A stretch of 38,694 nt of DNA, from assembly GCA_964387935.1 (NCBI GenBank), contig CAYLZN010000011.1, positions 1 through 38,694 of the forward strand. The letters are read 5' to 3'. This DNA comes from CAYLZN01 sp964387935. Lineage in GTDB: Bacteria > Acidobacteriota > Vicinamibacteria > Vicinamibacterales > JAFNAJ01. This document shows, piece after piece, positions 1 through 7,013 of this stretch (positions are counted from its first letter, which is position 1; each line of letters starts with the position of its first letter). The translations under genes were made by a program, and so were the position numbers. The notes beneath the pieces were generated by a model, which saw nothing but the letters and a program-made list of their open reading frames with translations, ran no database searches and had not been told where the DNA came from.

Positions 1-284
1 GCATGCTCACTGGCAACGGCGTGCGCCTCGGCAGACGCGTGCGCCGCCGGATCCGGCGCCGGGGCGCCGTGCGCCGGTTCGGCCGGCGCGGGTTGTCCAT
101 GGGGCTCCGCGGGCTGCGACTGACCCGCCGGCTCGGCGGCGCCGTGTCCCGCCTGCGCGACGGCCGCAGCGGGCAGGCCCGCACCGAGCAGCGCGGCCAG
201 CGCGAGCGCGAGTCGCCAGTCGCACGCGGGCGCGACGGCCACACGAGGTCGCCCTGCACCTGAAAGACGTCGGCTTGCGCACAT
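1..284 (-). CDS. atpF: F0F1 ATP synthase subunit b, N-terminal part (cut by window edge)
   Basis: This reading frame is open from an ATG at 284 to the window edge (94 codons). It starts 15 bp after the stop of the upstream b-type subunit gene and has AGGAGG about 11 bases before the ATG. The product begins with a basic stretch, then a hydrophobic segment (LALALAALLGAGLPAAAVAQ, about residues 26-45) that looks like a cleavable signal peptide, followed by an Ala/Pro/His/Glu-rich linker. Signal-peptide-like extensions before the membrane helix occur in some Acidobacteriota and deltaproteobacterial b subunits, as I recall. The helix and coiled coil themselves lie outside the window. Assignment as the second stalk subunit is inference from position after atpF'; a different secreted protein is possible. 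Confidence 0.5.
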   Translation of the reverse strand, partial: MCASRRLSGAGRPRVAVAPACDWRLALALAALLGAGLPAAAVAQAGHGAAEPAGQSQPAEPHGQPAPAEPAHGAPAPDPAAHASAEAHAVASEH

Positions 285-299
285 CGCTCTCGGTTCCTC

Positions 300-725
300 C
301 TACGATGCGGGGCGACCGAGGACCCGGCTCGCAATCGCCTGGCCCAGCCCGTCGGCTTCGGCGTCGAGCCGCGCCCGCGCCGCCTCTGCTTCCTTCGCGA
401 CCGTGATCCGGGCCGCCGCCAGTTGCGCCTCGGCCTCCCGGCGTGTCGCGGCGAGCAGTTCGGCCCGCTGCGCTTCCGCCGCGCGACGCACCTCGTCCAT
501 CTCGCGGTGCAGCTCGGCGCGGGCCGCCTGGGTGCGCTGCTCGTATTGCTGCGTTGCGGCAGCCGCATCCGCGGCGGCCTTCTCCGCCATCTCGCGCGCG
601 GAGGTCACGGCCTGTTCACGCGCGCGCATCACCCGCAGCAGCGGCTTGAACAGCAGGCTGTTCACGACCGCGATCAGGAGCAGGACGAAGAGAATGACCC
701 AGAGGACCGACAGGTCCAGACTCAC
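300..725 (-). CDS. atpF': F0F1 ATP synthase subunit b/b' (peripheral stalk)
   Basis: The 141-residue product has one N-terminal transmembrane helix (about residues 7-27, LWVILFVLLLIAVVNSLLF) followed directly by a long Ala/Glu/Arg/Gln-rich coiled coil to about residue 125. This is the plan of the b and b' subunits that join the membrane F0 part to the F1 head as the stator stalk. It is shorter than E. coli b (156 residues) and is followed after 15 bp by a second likely b-type gene, as in genomes with separate b' and b. The other atp genes are not in the window. A candidate promoter lies about 95 bp upstream. The choice between b and b' is uncertain; the stalk-subunit identity is fairly sure. 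Confidence 0.85.
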   Translation of the reverse strand: MSLDLSVLWVILFVLLLIAVVNSLLFKPLLRVMRAREQAVTSAREMAEKAAADAAAATQQYEQRTQAARAELHREMDEVRRAAEAQRAELLAATRREAEAQLAAARITVAKEAEAARARLDAEADGLGQAIASRVLGRPAS

Positions 726-818
726 GCGAACCTCCGAAGGACGTGCGGGGGCGGCGGGCAGGTTCCAGGGGCTCGGTCGCCGCTCGGGTCGCGGGAGGGC
801 GACCGCACAAACCGGCTA

Positions 819-848
819 TTTATATCACTGGCCGGAATTTGCGGGCAA
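819..848 (-). promoter_or_regulatory. candidate sigma70-type promoter for the atpF'-atpF genes
   Basis: Read on the minus strand there is TTGCCC (848-843), an 18-bp spacer and TATAAA (824-819). It lies in a locally AT-rich patch about 95 bp upstream of atpF'. Four of six -35 bases and five of six -10 bases match the consensus. No transcript data support it. Confidence 0.45.
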
Positions 849-861
849 GGAGAAGAGGGGG

Positions 862-889
862 CGTACGGCGTACGACGTACGGCGTACGG
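862..889 (+). repeat. CGTACGG heptamer tandem array (4 units)
   Basis: Four contiguous 7-bp units read CGTACGG, CGTACGA, CGTACGG, CGTACGG. They are preceded by GAGAAGAGGGGG, and nearly the same leader (GAGAAGAGCGGG) precedes the related array at 35642-35604 on the minus strand. This suggests a dispersed element rather than chance slippage. Confidence 0.85.
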
Positions 890-1082
890 CCGGCGGGCGG
901 CTCGCGGCTCGCGGCATTGCGGCATTGCGGCAGGCGGGGCGAGGCGTGCGTTGCCCGCTTGAGAATTCGGGCTTATGCCCTAATCCTAATGTGACGTTTG
1001 GAGTGCGGCTCGCGGCGGGCGGCTTGCGCCAGCACGACGGAATTCGCCGAGGACCACCCGTTGCGTCGCTCCCGGGCCGCCA

Positions 1083-1124
1083 GCCGTGAGCCCTGAGCCG
1101 TGAGCCCTGAGCCCTGAGCCGTGA
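1083..1124 (+). repeat. GCCCTGA/GCCGTGA heptamer tandem array (6 units)
   Basis: Six contiguous 7-bp units alternate between GCCGTGA and GCCCTGA with no indels. The array ends 7 bp from the selD stop codon. The same unit family recurs between gyrB and gyrA and upstream of the gene at 32078. Confidence 0.9.
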
Positions 1125-1131
1125 GCCTGTG

Positions 1132-2184
1132 CTAACCGCGACCTCCAATGACCAGGGCCGTGTCGTGCTCCCGCTCGACCACGGTGCCCACGGCCCACGT
1201 GGGGACGCCCGCCGCCCGCAGGCGCCCGACCAGTTCGTCGCGCCGGCCTGGCGCGACGGCGAGGAGCAGGCCCCCGGACGTCTGGGGGTCGAACAGGACG
1301 ACGCGCAGGGCGGCGTCGAGGTCGCGGCTCCAGGTCACCTTGCCGCCGAAGTGGCTTTCGTTGGTTGCGCCACCGCCGGGGCGGTTTTGCAGCGCGAGGT
1401 CCAGCACGAACGGCAGGAGCGGCACCGCGTCGGGCTCGATGACGAGCGTCACGCCGCTGGCGTCAGCGATTTCCGAGGCGTGGCCGATGAATCCGAACCC
1501 GGTGACGTCCGTGCAGGCGCTCACCGTGCCGGGCTCCTCCTGGCGCAGGACGCGGGCGGCCGCGTCGTTGAGCGACGTCATGCTCTGGATCGCGGCCTCG
1601 ATGGCTCCTGCCGGGGCGCGCCCGAACTTGAGGGCGGTCGTCACGACTCCCGTGCCGATCGGCTTGGTCAGCAGCAGGGCGTCGCCGACGCGGGCCGCGG
1701 CATTGCTCCAGATCCGGCGGGGATCGACGAGGCCGCTCACGGCGTAGCCGAACTTGACCTCGGCGTCCTGAACCGTGTGGCCGCCGAGCAGGGCGACGCG
1801 CGCCTCGCTGAGTTTCTCGTGCCCGCCGAGGAAGATGGCCTTGATCTCCGCGGGGTCGAATCCCTTGATCGGGAACGCGGCGATCGCGAGGGCGGTGACG
1901 GGCTCGCCGCCCATGGCGTAGACGTCGGACAGGGCATTGGCCGCAGCAATCTGGCCGAACACGCGGGGGTCGTCGACGATGGGCGTGAAGAAGTCGACCG
2001 TCTGGACGAGCGCCCGCTGCTGGTCCAGCGCGAACACACCGGCATCGTCGGCGGTCCGGTAGTCGATCAGGACGCGCGGGTCGGCAGGCGGGGGCAGGTC
2101 GCTCAGCACCTGAGCGAGCTCGCCGGCGGCGAGCTTGCTCGCTCAACCGGCGCAGGCGGCGTAGTCGGTCAGGCGCTTCTTCAT
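1132..2184 (-). CDS. selD: selenide, water dikinase SelD, itself a selenoprotein (UGA-encoded Sec14)
   Basis: SelD makes selenophosphate from selenide and ATP for selenocysteine synthesis. The conventional open frame starts only at a GTG at 2109, which lacks the catalytic N terminus. Reading upstream through one in-frame TGA (2145-2143) to an ATG at 2184 restores it: MKKRLTDYAACAG-U-ASKLAAG, matching the conserved G[C/U]xxK active site, with Sec at residue 14 and Lys at 17. The full product is 350 residues, normal for the family. Downstream it keeps the Asp-rich ATP/metal motifs (DDAGVF, QTVDFFTP, ANALSDVYAMG, GGHTV) and the C-terminal DPQTSGGLL. A SECIS-like hairpin starts within the TGA. 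The start codon directly abuts a CAGTTTC heptamer array, which supplies GGAAAC as the only Shine-Dalgarno-like sequence. selA, selB and selC must lie elsewhere. Confidence 0.93.
2112..2144 (-). promoter_or_regulatory. bacterial SECIS-like hairpin in selD
   Basis: Starting with the G of the UGA codon, GAGCGAG (2144-2138) pairs perfectly with CTCGCTC (2118-2112). After a 4-nt bulge CAAG, CTCGCC pairs with GGCGAG around a GCC loop (2127-2125). The loop begins with G about 16 nt after the UGA, which fits the bacterial SECIS pattern of a G in the first loop bases at about 16-37 nt. The hairpin would recruit SelB and Sec-tRNA to decode the UGA. Confidence 0.8.
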
Positions 2185-2240
<56 letters not shown>

Positions 2241-2340
2241 AGGCTGCTGGTCGCCCGAGCGCTCCCCCTTCGATCAGCGTCCGCGACACCACGCACGCGG
2301 CACCCGGCGCCGACGCCGCGTCGACCCTGACGGCCTGTCG

Positions 2341-2380
2341 TTAAATGTTTGAACACATAAACATTTTGATTACAAATCGT
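2341..2380. other. AT-rich inverted repeat just downstream of parB
   Basis: In an otherwise GC-rich region, 40 bp are about three-quarters A+T. AAATGTTT (2343-2350) and AAACATTT (2359-2366) form an 8-bp inverted repeat with an 8-nt loop. It has no GC-rich stem or T-run, so it is not a standard intrinsic terminator. It contains GTTTGAACA, also found (other strand) in the AT-rich palindrome inside mnmE. Confidence 0.5.
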
Positions 2381-3247
2381 TCAGCGCGCGGTCAACTGTT
2401 CGAACAGCCGCTGCAATTCATCCTCGGACACGAAGTCCACCTCGATCCGGCCACCACTTCCCTTGCGGACGATGCGGACGCGGGTGCCGAGGGCGAGGCG
2501 AAGCCGTTCTTCGGCCTGGCGCGTGTGGATGTCCGAGGGTGGCGGGGCGGCGGGCGTGGGGCGAGGGGGCTGGTTGAGGCGGCGGACGAGGGCCTCGGTG
2601 TCCCTGACCGACAGGCCCCTGGCGACCACGGTCTGGGCGGTGTCTTCGATGTGGCTGGTGTCCTCGATGCCGAGGAGGGCGCGAGCGTGGCCCATCGACA
2701 GGGTCTCGGCCGCGACGCGAGCCTGAACTGGGGCAGGTAACTTCAACAGGCGCAAATAGTTGGCGATTGACGTGCGGTCCTTGCCCACCGAGGCGGCCAC
2801 CTGTTCCTGGGTGAGGTGCATTTCCTCGGTCAGCCTGCGGTAGGCGTGGGCTTCATCGATCGGGTTCAGGTTCTCGCGCTGGACGTTTTCGATCAGGGCG
2901 ACTTCGAGCAGTTTCTCGTCTGGCACGTCCCGGACGATGACCGGGACGCGGAGGAGACCGGCGCGCTGAGCGGCGCGCCAGCGGCGTTCACCGGCGACGA
3001 TCTCGTATTCCCGGCCGTGGCGACGGACGAGGATTGGCTGGATCACGCCGTTGGTTCGAATCGAGGCGGCCAGCTCATCGAGGCGCCCCTCGTCGAAGCT
3101 CAGGCGAGGCTGGCGGGAGTTGGGGATGAGGAGATCGAGGTCTACCTCGAGGGGTGTCTCGCGGGGCGGCGCTTCCGGGATCAGAGCGCTCAAGCCCCGG
3201 CCAAGAGCGGGACGTTTCTCCGGGGACTTCTGTGGACGCTTGCTCAT
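2381..3247 (-). CDS. parB: chromosome partitioning protein ParB
   Basis: ParB binds parS, loads as a CTP-dependent clamp and spreads on DNA to organise the origin and engage ParA. The 288-residue product shows RQPR (about 45-48), the GERRW box (86-90), the ENVQREN box (120-126), a helix-turn-helix region (about 144-171) that reads parS, and a C-terminal dimerisation part after a Pro-rich linker (about 225-240). The N terminus KRPALGRGLSALI is the usual ParA-contact peptide. Its ATG overlaps the parA stop by 4 bp (ATGA), so the two genes form one operon. The parS sites lie just upstream of parA. Confidence 0.97.
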   Translation of the reverse strand: MSKRPQKSPEKRPALGRGLSALIPEAPPRETPLEVDLDLLIPNSRQPRLSFDEGRLDELAASIRTNGVIQPILVRRHGREYEIVAGERRWRAAQRAGLLRVPVIVRDVPDEKLLEVALIENVQRENLNPIDEAHAYRRLTEEMHLTQEQVAASVGKDRTSIANYLRLLKLPAPVQARVAAETLSMGHARALLGIEDTSHIEDTAQTVVARGLSVRDTEALVRRLNQPPRPTPAAPPPSDIHTRQAEERLRLALGTRVRIVRKGSGGRIEVDFVSEDELQRLFEQLTAR

Positions 3248-4041
3248 GTCACCTCCCGCGACCGACGCTCGCGCCTGAGCAGTTCCCTGGCAAGGGCGAG
3301 GTAGGCCTCGGCCCCCCGGGACCGCACATCGTACAGGATCGCGGGCGTGCCGTGGCTGGGAGCCTCCCCGAGTCGGACGTTGCGGGGGATGACTGTTGTG
3401 AAGACCTTGTCGCCGAAGAACTCGCGGACCTCCCGGGCGACGGCCTGGGCGAGATTCGTGCGTTCGTCGTGCATGGTCAGCAGGACGCCGGCGATATCCA
3501 GGTGCGGGTTCAGAGCGCCCCGGACGCGGCGCAGCGTGGAGACCAGGTCGGCGAGGCCTTCGAGGGCGAAGTACTCGGCGTGAAGCGGGATGATGACGGC
3601 ATCGGCTGCGACGAGCGCGTTGAGTGTCAGCAGGCCGAGCGACGGTGGCGTGTCGATGAAGATGAAGTCGAACCGGCTGCGGAGCGGGTCCAGCAGAGAG
3701 CGGAGGCGGGTCTCGCGATGCGCCAGCGTGACCAGTTCCACCTCGGCCCCGGTGAGGGACCGATCGGCCGGAATCAGGCTCAAGCCGTGAACGCCGGTGT
3801 CGAGAATGGGCGGCTCAGGGCCGGCATCGCCATGGGCCGTGAGGCTGTCGTAGATCGTGCCCCGCTCGGCGGCGGCCTCTCGCTGGCCGACGCCGCTCGT
3901 GAGGTTGGCCTGGGGATCGATGTCTACCAGGAGCACGCGCCGGTCGGCAAGGGCGAGGGAGGCCGCGAGATTGATGGCGGTCGTGGTCTTGCCCACGCCG
4001 CCCTTCTGGTTGGAGACGGCGATGATTCGGCCCTTGGGCAT
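3244..4041 (-). CDS. parA: chromosome partitioning ATPase ParA (Soj family)
   Basis: ParA is a nucleoid-binding ATPase that moves ParB-parS complexes. The 265-residue product has the deviant Walker A KGGVGKTT (13-20) with signature Lys13, the A' motif LVDIDPQANLTSG (about 38-50) and Walker B FIFIDTPPSLG (about 130-140). Length is normal for chromosomal ParA (no N-terminal DNA-binding domain). It lies downstream of rsmG on the same strand after a 396-bp gap that carries two parS sites, and overlaps parB by 4 bp. I see no strong Shine-Dalgarno at the ATG. The rsmG-parA-parB order is standard near bacterial origins. Confidence 0.97.
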   Translation of the reverse strand: MPKGRIIAVSNQKGGVGKTTTAINLAASLALADRRVLLVDIDPQANLTSGVGQREAAAERGTIYDSLTAHGDAGPEPPILDTGVHGLSLIPADRSLTGAEVELVTLAHRETRLRSLLDPLRSRFDFIFIDTPPSLGLLTLNALVAADAVIIPLHAEYFALEGLADLVSTLRRVRGALNPHLDIAGVLLTMHDERTNLAQAVAREVREFFGDKVFTTVIPRNVRLGEAPSHGTPAILYDVRSRGAEAYLALARELLRRERRSREVT

Positions 4042-4262
4042 GCAGCGTCCGGCGTCCGTGCGAACAGGGGCACGGCAGGTGAACGGCGCGCCGACGGCGC
4101 GCGGAACGACGATCCTTCCATACGCGGGACGCGGCGGTCCAGTCGGACTTCGGGCTGAGGTGCCGGAGGGAGGTCGGGACGGGGTCCGGACGCTGACGAG
4201 GACAGCGGCCGGCGGCTGATCGCGAACATCGGGGAGGAGGGAGCGGGGCCTCCGCCGGCCTA

Positions 4263-4278
4263 CGTTTCACGTGGAACG
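4263..4278. promoter_or_regulatory. parS centromere site 1
   Basis: The 16-mer CGTTTCACGTGGAACG matches the bacterial parS consensus TGTTTCACGTGAAACA in its central palindrome (GTTtCACGTGgAAC). It sits next to parAB, where chromosomal parS normally lies. Confidence 0.92.
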
Positions 4279-4313
4279 TTGGAGTGGAACGTTGGAGACG
4301 ACGTCCGGTGCAA

Positions 4314-4329
4314 CGTTCCACGTGGAACA
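4314..4329. promoter_or_regulatory. parS centromere site 2
   Basis: CGTTCCACGTGGAACA has a perfect 14-bp palindrome, GTTCCACGTGGAAC. Its centre lies 51 bp from that of site 1. Between the two, a half-site GTGGAACG is repeated, possibly a decayed third site. Confidence 0.92.
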
Positions 4330-4402
4330 TGGCCAGCACGGCTGGTTCAACAACTGCCGCCGCGAGCCGTCAGCCGCCCGCCGCGAGCCAGCGAGCCGCC
4401 CG

Positions 4403-4423
4403 CCGCCAGCCGCCAGCCGCCAG
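4403..4423 (+). repeat. CCGCCAG heptamer tandem repeat (3 units, in a longer degenerate tract)
   Basis: Three perfect 7-bp CCGCCAG units sit inside a degenerate tract of GCGAGCC, CAGCCGC and GCCTGCC words (about 4365-4435). The tract ends at the rsmG stop codon. Confidence 0.7.
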
Positions 4424-4437
4424 CCAGCCTGCCTGCC

Positions 4438-5112
4438 CTACGCCGCCCCGTTCACAGGAGCCGGCAACGACAGCCGCTTCCGGAGCCTGAGGAGGCTGGT
4501 CTGAAGCGCGGCAAGGAGCGGTTCCTCGCCCACCCGCTCGAGTTGTGGCGGCAGCAGCAGGCGGGTGCTGCCGCCGCGCCTGGTGAAGAACAGAAGCTCT
4601 CCTCCGGGCCTGAGGAACTGCTGCAGCGACGCGAGGGTCTTGAGGTCCGCCCGGACGGCCCGCATGGTCACGACATCCGCAAGGCCGAACAACTCCGGCC
4701 GGTCGAGCACCTCCTCGGCCCGGCTCGTTTCGACACGGCAGCCGTCGAGCTCGAGCTGGCGAATGACTTCCCGCAGGAACGCCGACTTCCTCGCCTTCGA
4801 TTCGACCATCCAGAGCTCCAACCCGGGCGCCGCCAGCTTGAGCGGGATGGCCGGCGAGCCCCCACCTGACCCGACGTCAACCAGGAGGCCTGTGGCCTGG
4901 GTCATGACCCGCACCGCCAGGAGCGGCTCGACCAGGAGCCGATCGACGGCTTCGTCGCCGTCATCCAGCGAGGTCAGGTTGATCTTCTCGTTCCACCGCC
5001 GCAGCAGGCTGTAGTAGCCCACGAGCCCCTCGACGACCTCAGGTGCCGGGTCCAGATGCACCTTCCGCAGCCGGCGGAGCAGCCTCCGCTTGATCTCAGT
5101 CGTTGCCAACAT
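4438..5112 (-). CDS. rsmG: 16S rRNA (guanine527-N7)-methyltransferase RsmG
   Basis: RsmG (GidB) uses S-adenosylmethionine to methylate G527 in the 530 loop of 16S rRNA; its loss gives low-level streptomycin resistance in several bacteria. The 224-residue product has NLTS (about 45-48), the SAM-binding loop LVDVGSGGGSPAIPLKLA (77-94) and the family motif VTMRAVRAD. An AGAGG lies 6-7 bases before the ATG. It starts 14 bp after mnmG ends, so the pair is cotranscribed. The C-terminal tail is slightly longer than in E. coli (207 residues). Confidence 0.95.
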   Translation of the reverse strand: MLATTEIKRRLLRRLRKVHLDPAPEVVEGLVGYYSLLRRWNEKINLTSLDDGDEAVDRLLVEPLLAVRVMTQATGLLVDVGSGGGSPAIPLKLAAPGLELWMVESKARKSAFLREVIRQLELDGCRVETSRAEEVLDRPELFGLADVVTMRAVRADLKTLASLQQFLRPGGELLFFTRRGGSTRLLLPPQLERVGEEPLLAALQTSLLRLRKRLSLPAPVNGAA

Positions 5113-5126
5113 CGTGGACCTCTGCC

Positions 5127-6977
5127 TTACGCTTCGGCCGATCGGTCCACGTTCGACAGGCCCCGGCTCACGTAGCGCGAAAGAATGGCCACCGCGGCCG
5201 GCGTCACGCCGGGAATCCGGCCAGCCTGGCCGACCGTCTCCGGCGCCACCTCCCGGAGCCGGTGCCGCACCTCCGCCGACAACCCGGGGACCGCCTCGTA
5301 CGGGAACCCTGCAGGAATGACCTGCCCCTCGACCTTTCCCGCCCGTGCCACCTCGGCCATCTGCCGCCTGAGGTAGCCCTCGTACTTGATGTCGGTGTCG
5401 AGCGACAGCACCTCGAACGGATCGCTCGGACCAGGGTCGAGGACCACCGTCCCGTCTGCGACGAGGTCGGTCAGCCGGACGTCAGGCCGCCGCAGGTACC
5501 GCGCAGCCGGCAGGCGGGATCCGTCCGCTGCCCGGACCAGCACCTCGTCCAGTTGCGATCGGTGCCTCGCCAGGCGGTTCCGACGCGCCTCGAAGCGCCG
5601 CCACCGCCCGTCGTCGACGAGGCCCACCGCACGGCCGGCCGGCGTGAGCCGCTGGTCCGCGGTGTCCGCACGCAGCAGCAGCCGATGCTCGGCCCGGGAC
5701 GTGAACATCCGGTACGGTTCCAGGCAGCCCCGCGTGGTGAGGTCGTCCACCATGACCCCCAGGTAGCCCTGGTCCCGACCCACCACCAGGGGCGGCTTCC
5801 CCTGGACCTGGAGCGCGGCACTGAGACCGGCCAGCAAGCCCTGGCCCGCCGCTTCCTCGTAGCCAGAAGTCCCATTGATCTGTCCCGCCAGGAACAGCCC
5901 CTGGACGGCCCTGGCCTCGAGAGACCGCCGCAGCTCCGTCGGCTGGACGAAGTCGTACTCGACCGCGTACCCGGGCCGGATCATCTCGGCCCGCTCGAGC
6001 CCAGGCAACGCCCTCAGGATCGAGACCTGGATCTCCTCGGGCAGGCTCATGGAGAGCCCGTTGACGTAGATCTCGTCCACGCCACGCCCCTCGGGCTCGA
6101 GGAACAGTTGATGACGCTCCCGCTCGGGGAACCGCATGACCTTGTCCTCGAGCGACGGGCAATACCGTGGGCCGATCCCCTGGATCTGCCCGTTGTAAAG
6201 GGGCGACTGGGCAATGGACGCCCGCACGAGGTCATGCACGCGCTCGGTCGTGTGCAGGAGGTGGCACACAATCTGGTCCCGCTGCACCTGCTCGGTGAGG
6301 AACGAGAACGGCACCGGCGGATCGTCGCCATGCTCCGGTTTCAGCCGCCCGAAGGCGATGGAGTCCCGGTGCACCCGCGGCGGTGTCCCGGTCTTGAGCC
6401 GGCCCCACCGGAAGCCCAGCGCCTTGATCGACTCGGCGAGCGCACCCGCCGGCGCCTCCCCGACCCGCCCGGCTGCCGTACGGACCGACCCGACGTGCAC
6501 GAGCCCGTTCAGGAAGGTCCCGGTGGTGAGCACCACCGTCGCCGCGCGAAGCTCCTCGCCTCCCTCGAGCACGAGCCCGGTCGCGCGGTGCCCCTCGACG
6601 AGCAGGCGCCCAACCCGGCCAGTCACCCACGTGAGTCCAGGCACCCGGTCCAGCCGGTCCCGCACCCACCGCGCGTAGGCCCGCTTGTCCGCCTGCGCCC
6701 TGGGCGACCAGACGGCAGGACCTCGACTGCGGTTGAGCAGCCTGAACTGGATCCCGGTGGCATCGATGGCCTCACCCATGAGGCCCCCGAGGGCGTCGAT
6801 CTCACGCACGAGGTGGCCCTTGGCGGTCCCACCGATCGCCGGGTTGCACGGCATGTGGCCCACCGTGTCGCGAGAAAGCGTGCACAGCGCGACGCGGCAG
6901 CCCAGCCGCGCCGCGGCCCACGCCGCCTCACACCCCGCGTGCCCCGCACCAACGACGATGACTTCGAATCGCGACAT
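5127..6977 (-). CDS. mnmG: tRNA uridine-5-carboxymethylaminomethyl modification enzyme MnmG
   Basis: MnmG (GidA) works with MnmE to install the cmnm group at U34 of certain tRNAs, using FAD, NADH and methylene-tetrahydrofolate. The 616-residue product starts with the FAD-binding motif VIVVGAGHAGCEAA (about 7-20). It has CNPAIGGTAKGHLVREIDAL, the SRGPAVWSPRAQADK family signature, and the C-terminal helical domain that contacts MnmE, rich in Arg and ending in RYVSRGLSNVDR. Length is normal (E. coli 629). It lies between mnmE (36 bp upstream) and rsmG (14 bp downstream), a standard order at origins. Confidence 0.97.
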   Translation of the reverse strand: MSRFEVIVVGAGHAGCEAAWAAARLGCRVALCTLSRDTVGHMPCNPAIGGTAKGHLVREIDALGGLMGEAIDATGIQFRLLNRSRGPAVWSPRAQADKRAYARWVRDRLDRVPGLTWVTGRVGRLLVEGHRATGLVLEGGEELRAATVVLTTGTFLNGLVHVGSVRTAAGRVGEAPAGALAESIKALGFRWGRLKTGTPPRVHRDSIAFGRLKPEHGDDPPVPFSFLTEQVQRDQIVCHLLHTTERVHDLVRASIAQSPLYNGQIQGIGPRYCPSLEDKVMRFPERERHQLFLEPEGRGVDEIYVNGLSMSLPEEIQVSILRALPGLERAEMIRPGYAVEYDFVQPTELRRSLEARAVQGLFLAGQINGTSGYEEAAGQGLLAGLSAALQVQGKPPLVVGRDQGYLGVMVDDLTTRGCLEPYRMFTSRAEHRLLLRADTADQRLTPAGRAVGLVDDGRWRRFEARRNRLARHRSQLDEVLVRAADGSRLPAARYLRRPDVRLTDLVADGTVVLDPGPSDPFEVLSLDTDIKYEGYLRRQMAEVARAGKVEGQVIPAGFPYEAVPGLSAEVRHRLREVAPETVGQAGRIPGVTPAAVAILSRYVSRGLSNVDRSAEA

Positions 6978-7013
6978 GGCACCGCCTGGGACCCCGACCC
7001 GGAACCCCGACGC

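Larger units (their letters stand above)
726..1131. other. intergenic region between selD and atpF' with promoter and heptamer repeats
   Basis: This 406-bp gap holds no convincing gene. It contains a candidate minus-strand promoter (819-848), a CGTACGG heptamer array (862-889), short GCGGCTC/GCGGCATT tandem copies (about 895-931) and a GCCCTGA/GCCGTGA heptamer array (1083-1124). Open frames crossing it are built from the repeats. Confidence 0.7.
4042..4437. other. rsmG-parA intergenic region with parS sites and CCGCCAG repeats
   Basis: The 396-bp gap holds two parS sites (4263-4278 and 4314-4329), a direct duplication of GTGGAACGTTGGAG-like sequence between them (4271-4298) and a low-complexity CCGCCAG-type stretch (about 4365-4435). 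Frames crossing it translate parS into FHVER/FHVKR-type peptides and are not credible genes. Confidence 0.75.

Noticed and set aside
2143..2145. In-frame TGA upstream of selD as a nonsense mutation
   Set aside because: It lies exactly at the catalytic Cys/Sec position, is followed by conserved residues and sits in a SECIS hairpin, so recoding is far more likely than decay.
3815..4339. A 174-codon minus-strand frame overlapping parA and its upstream region
   Set aside because: Its start is a translation of parS (FHVER, FHVKR) and the rest is out of frame with parA; no family similarity.
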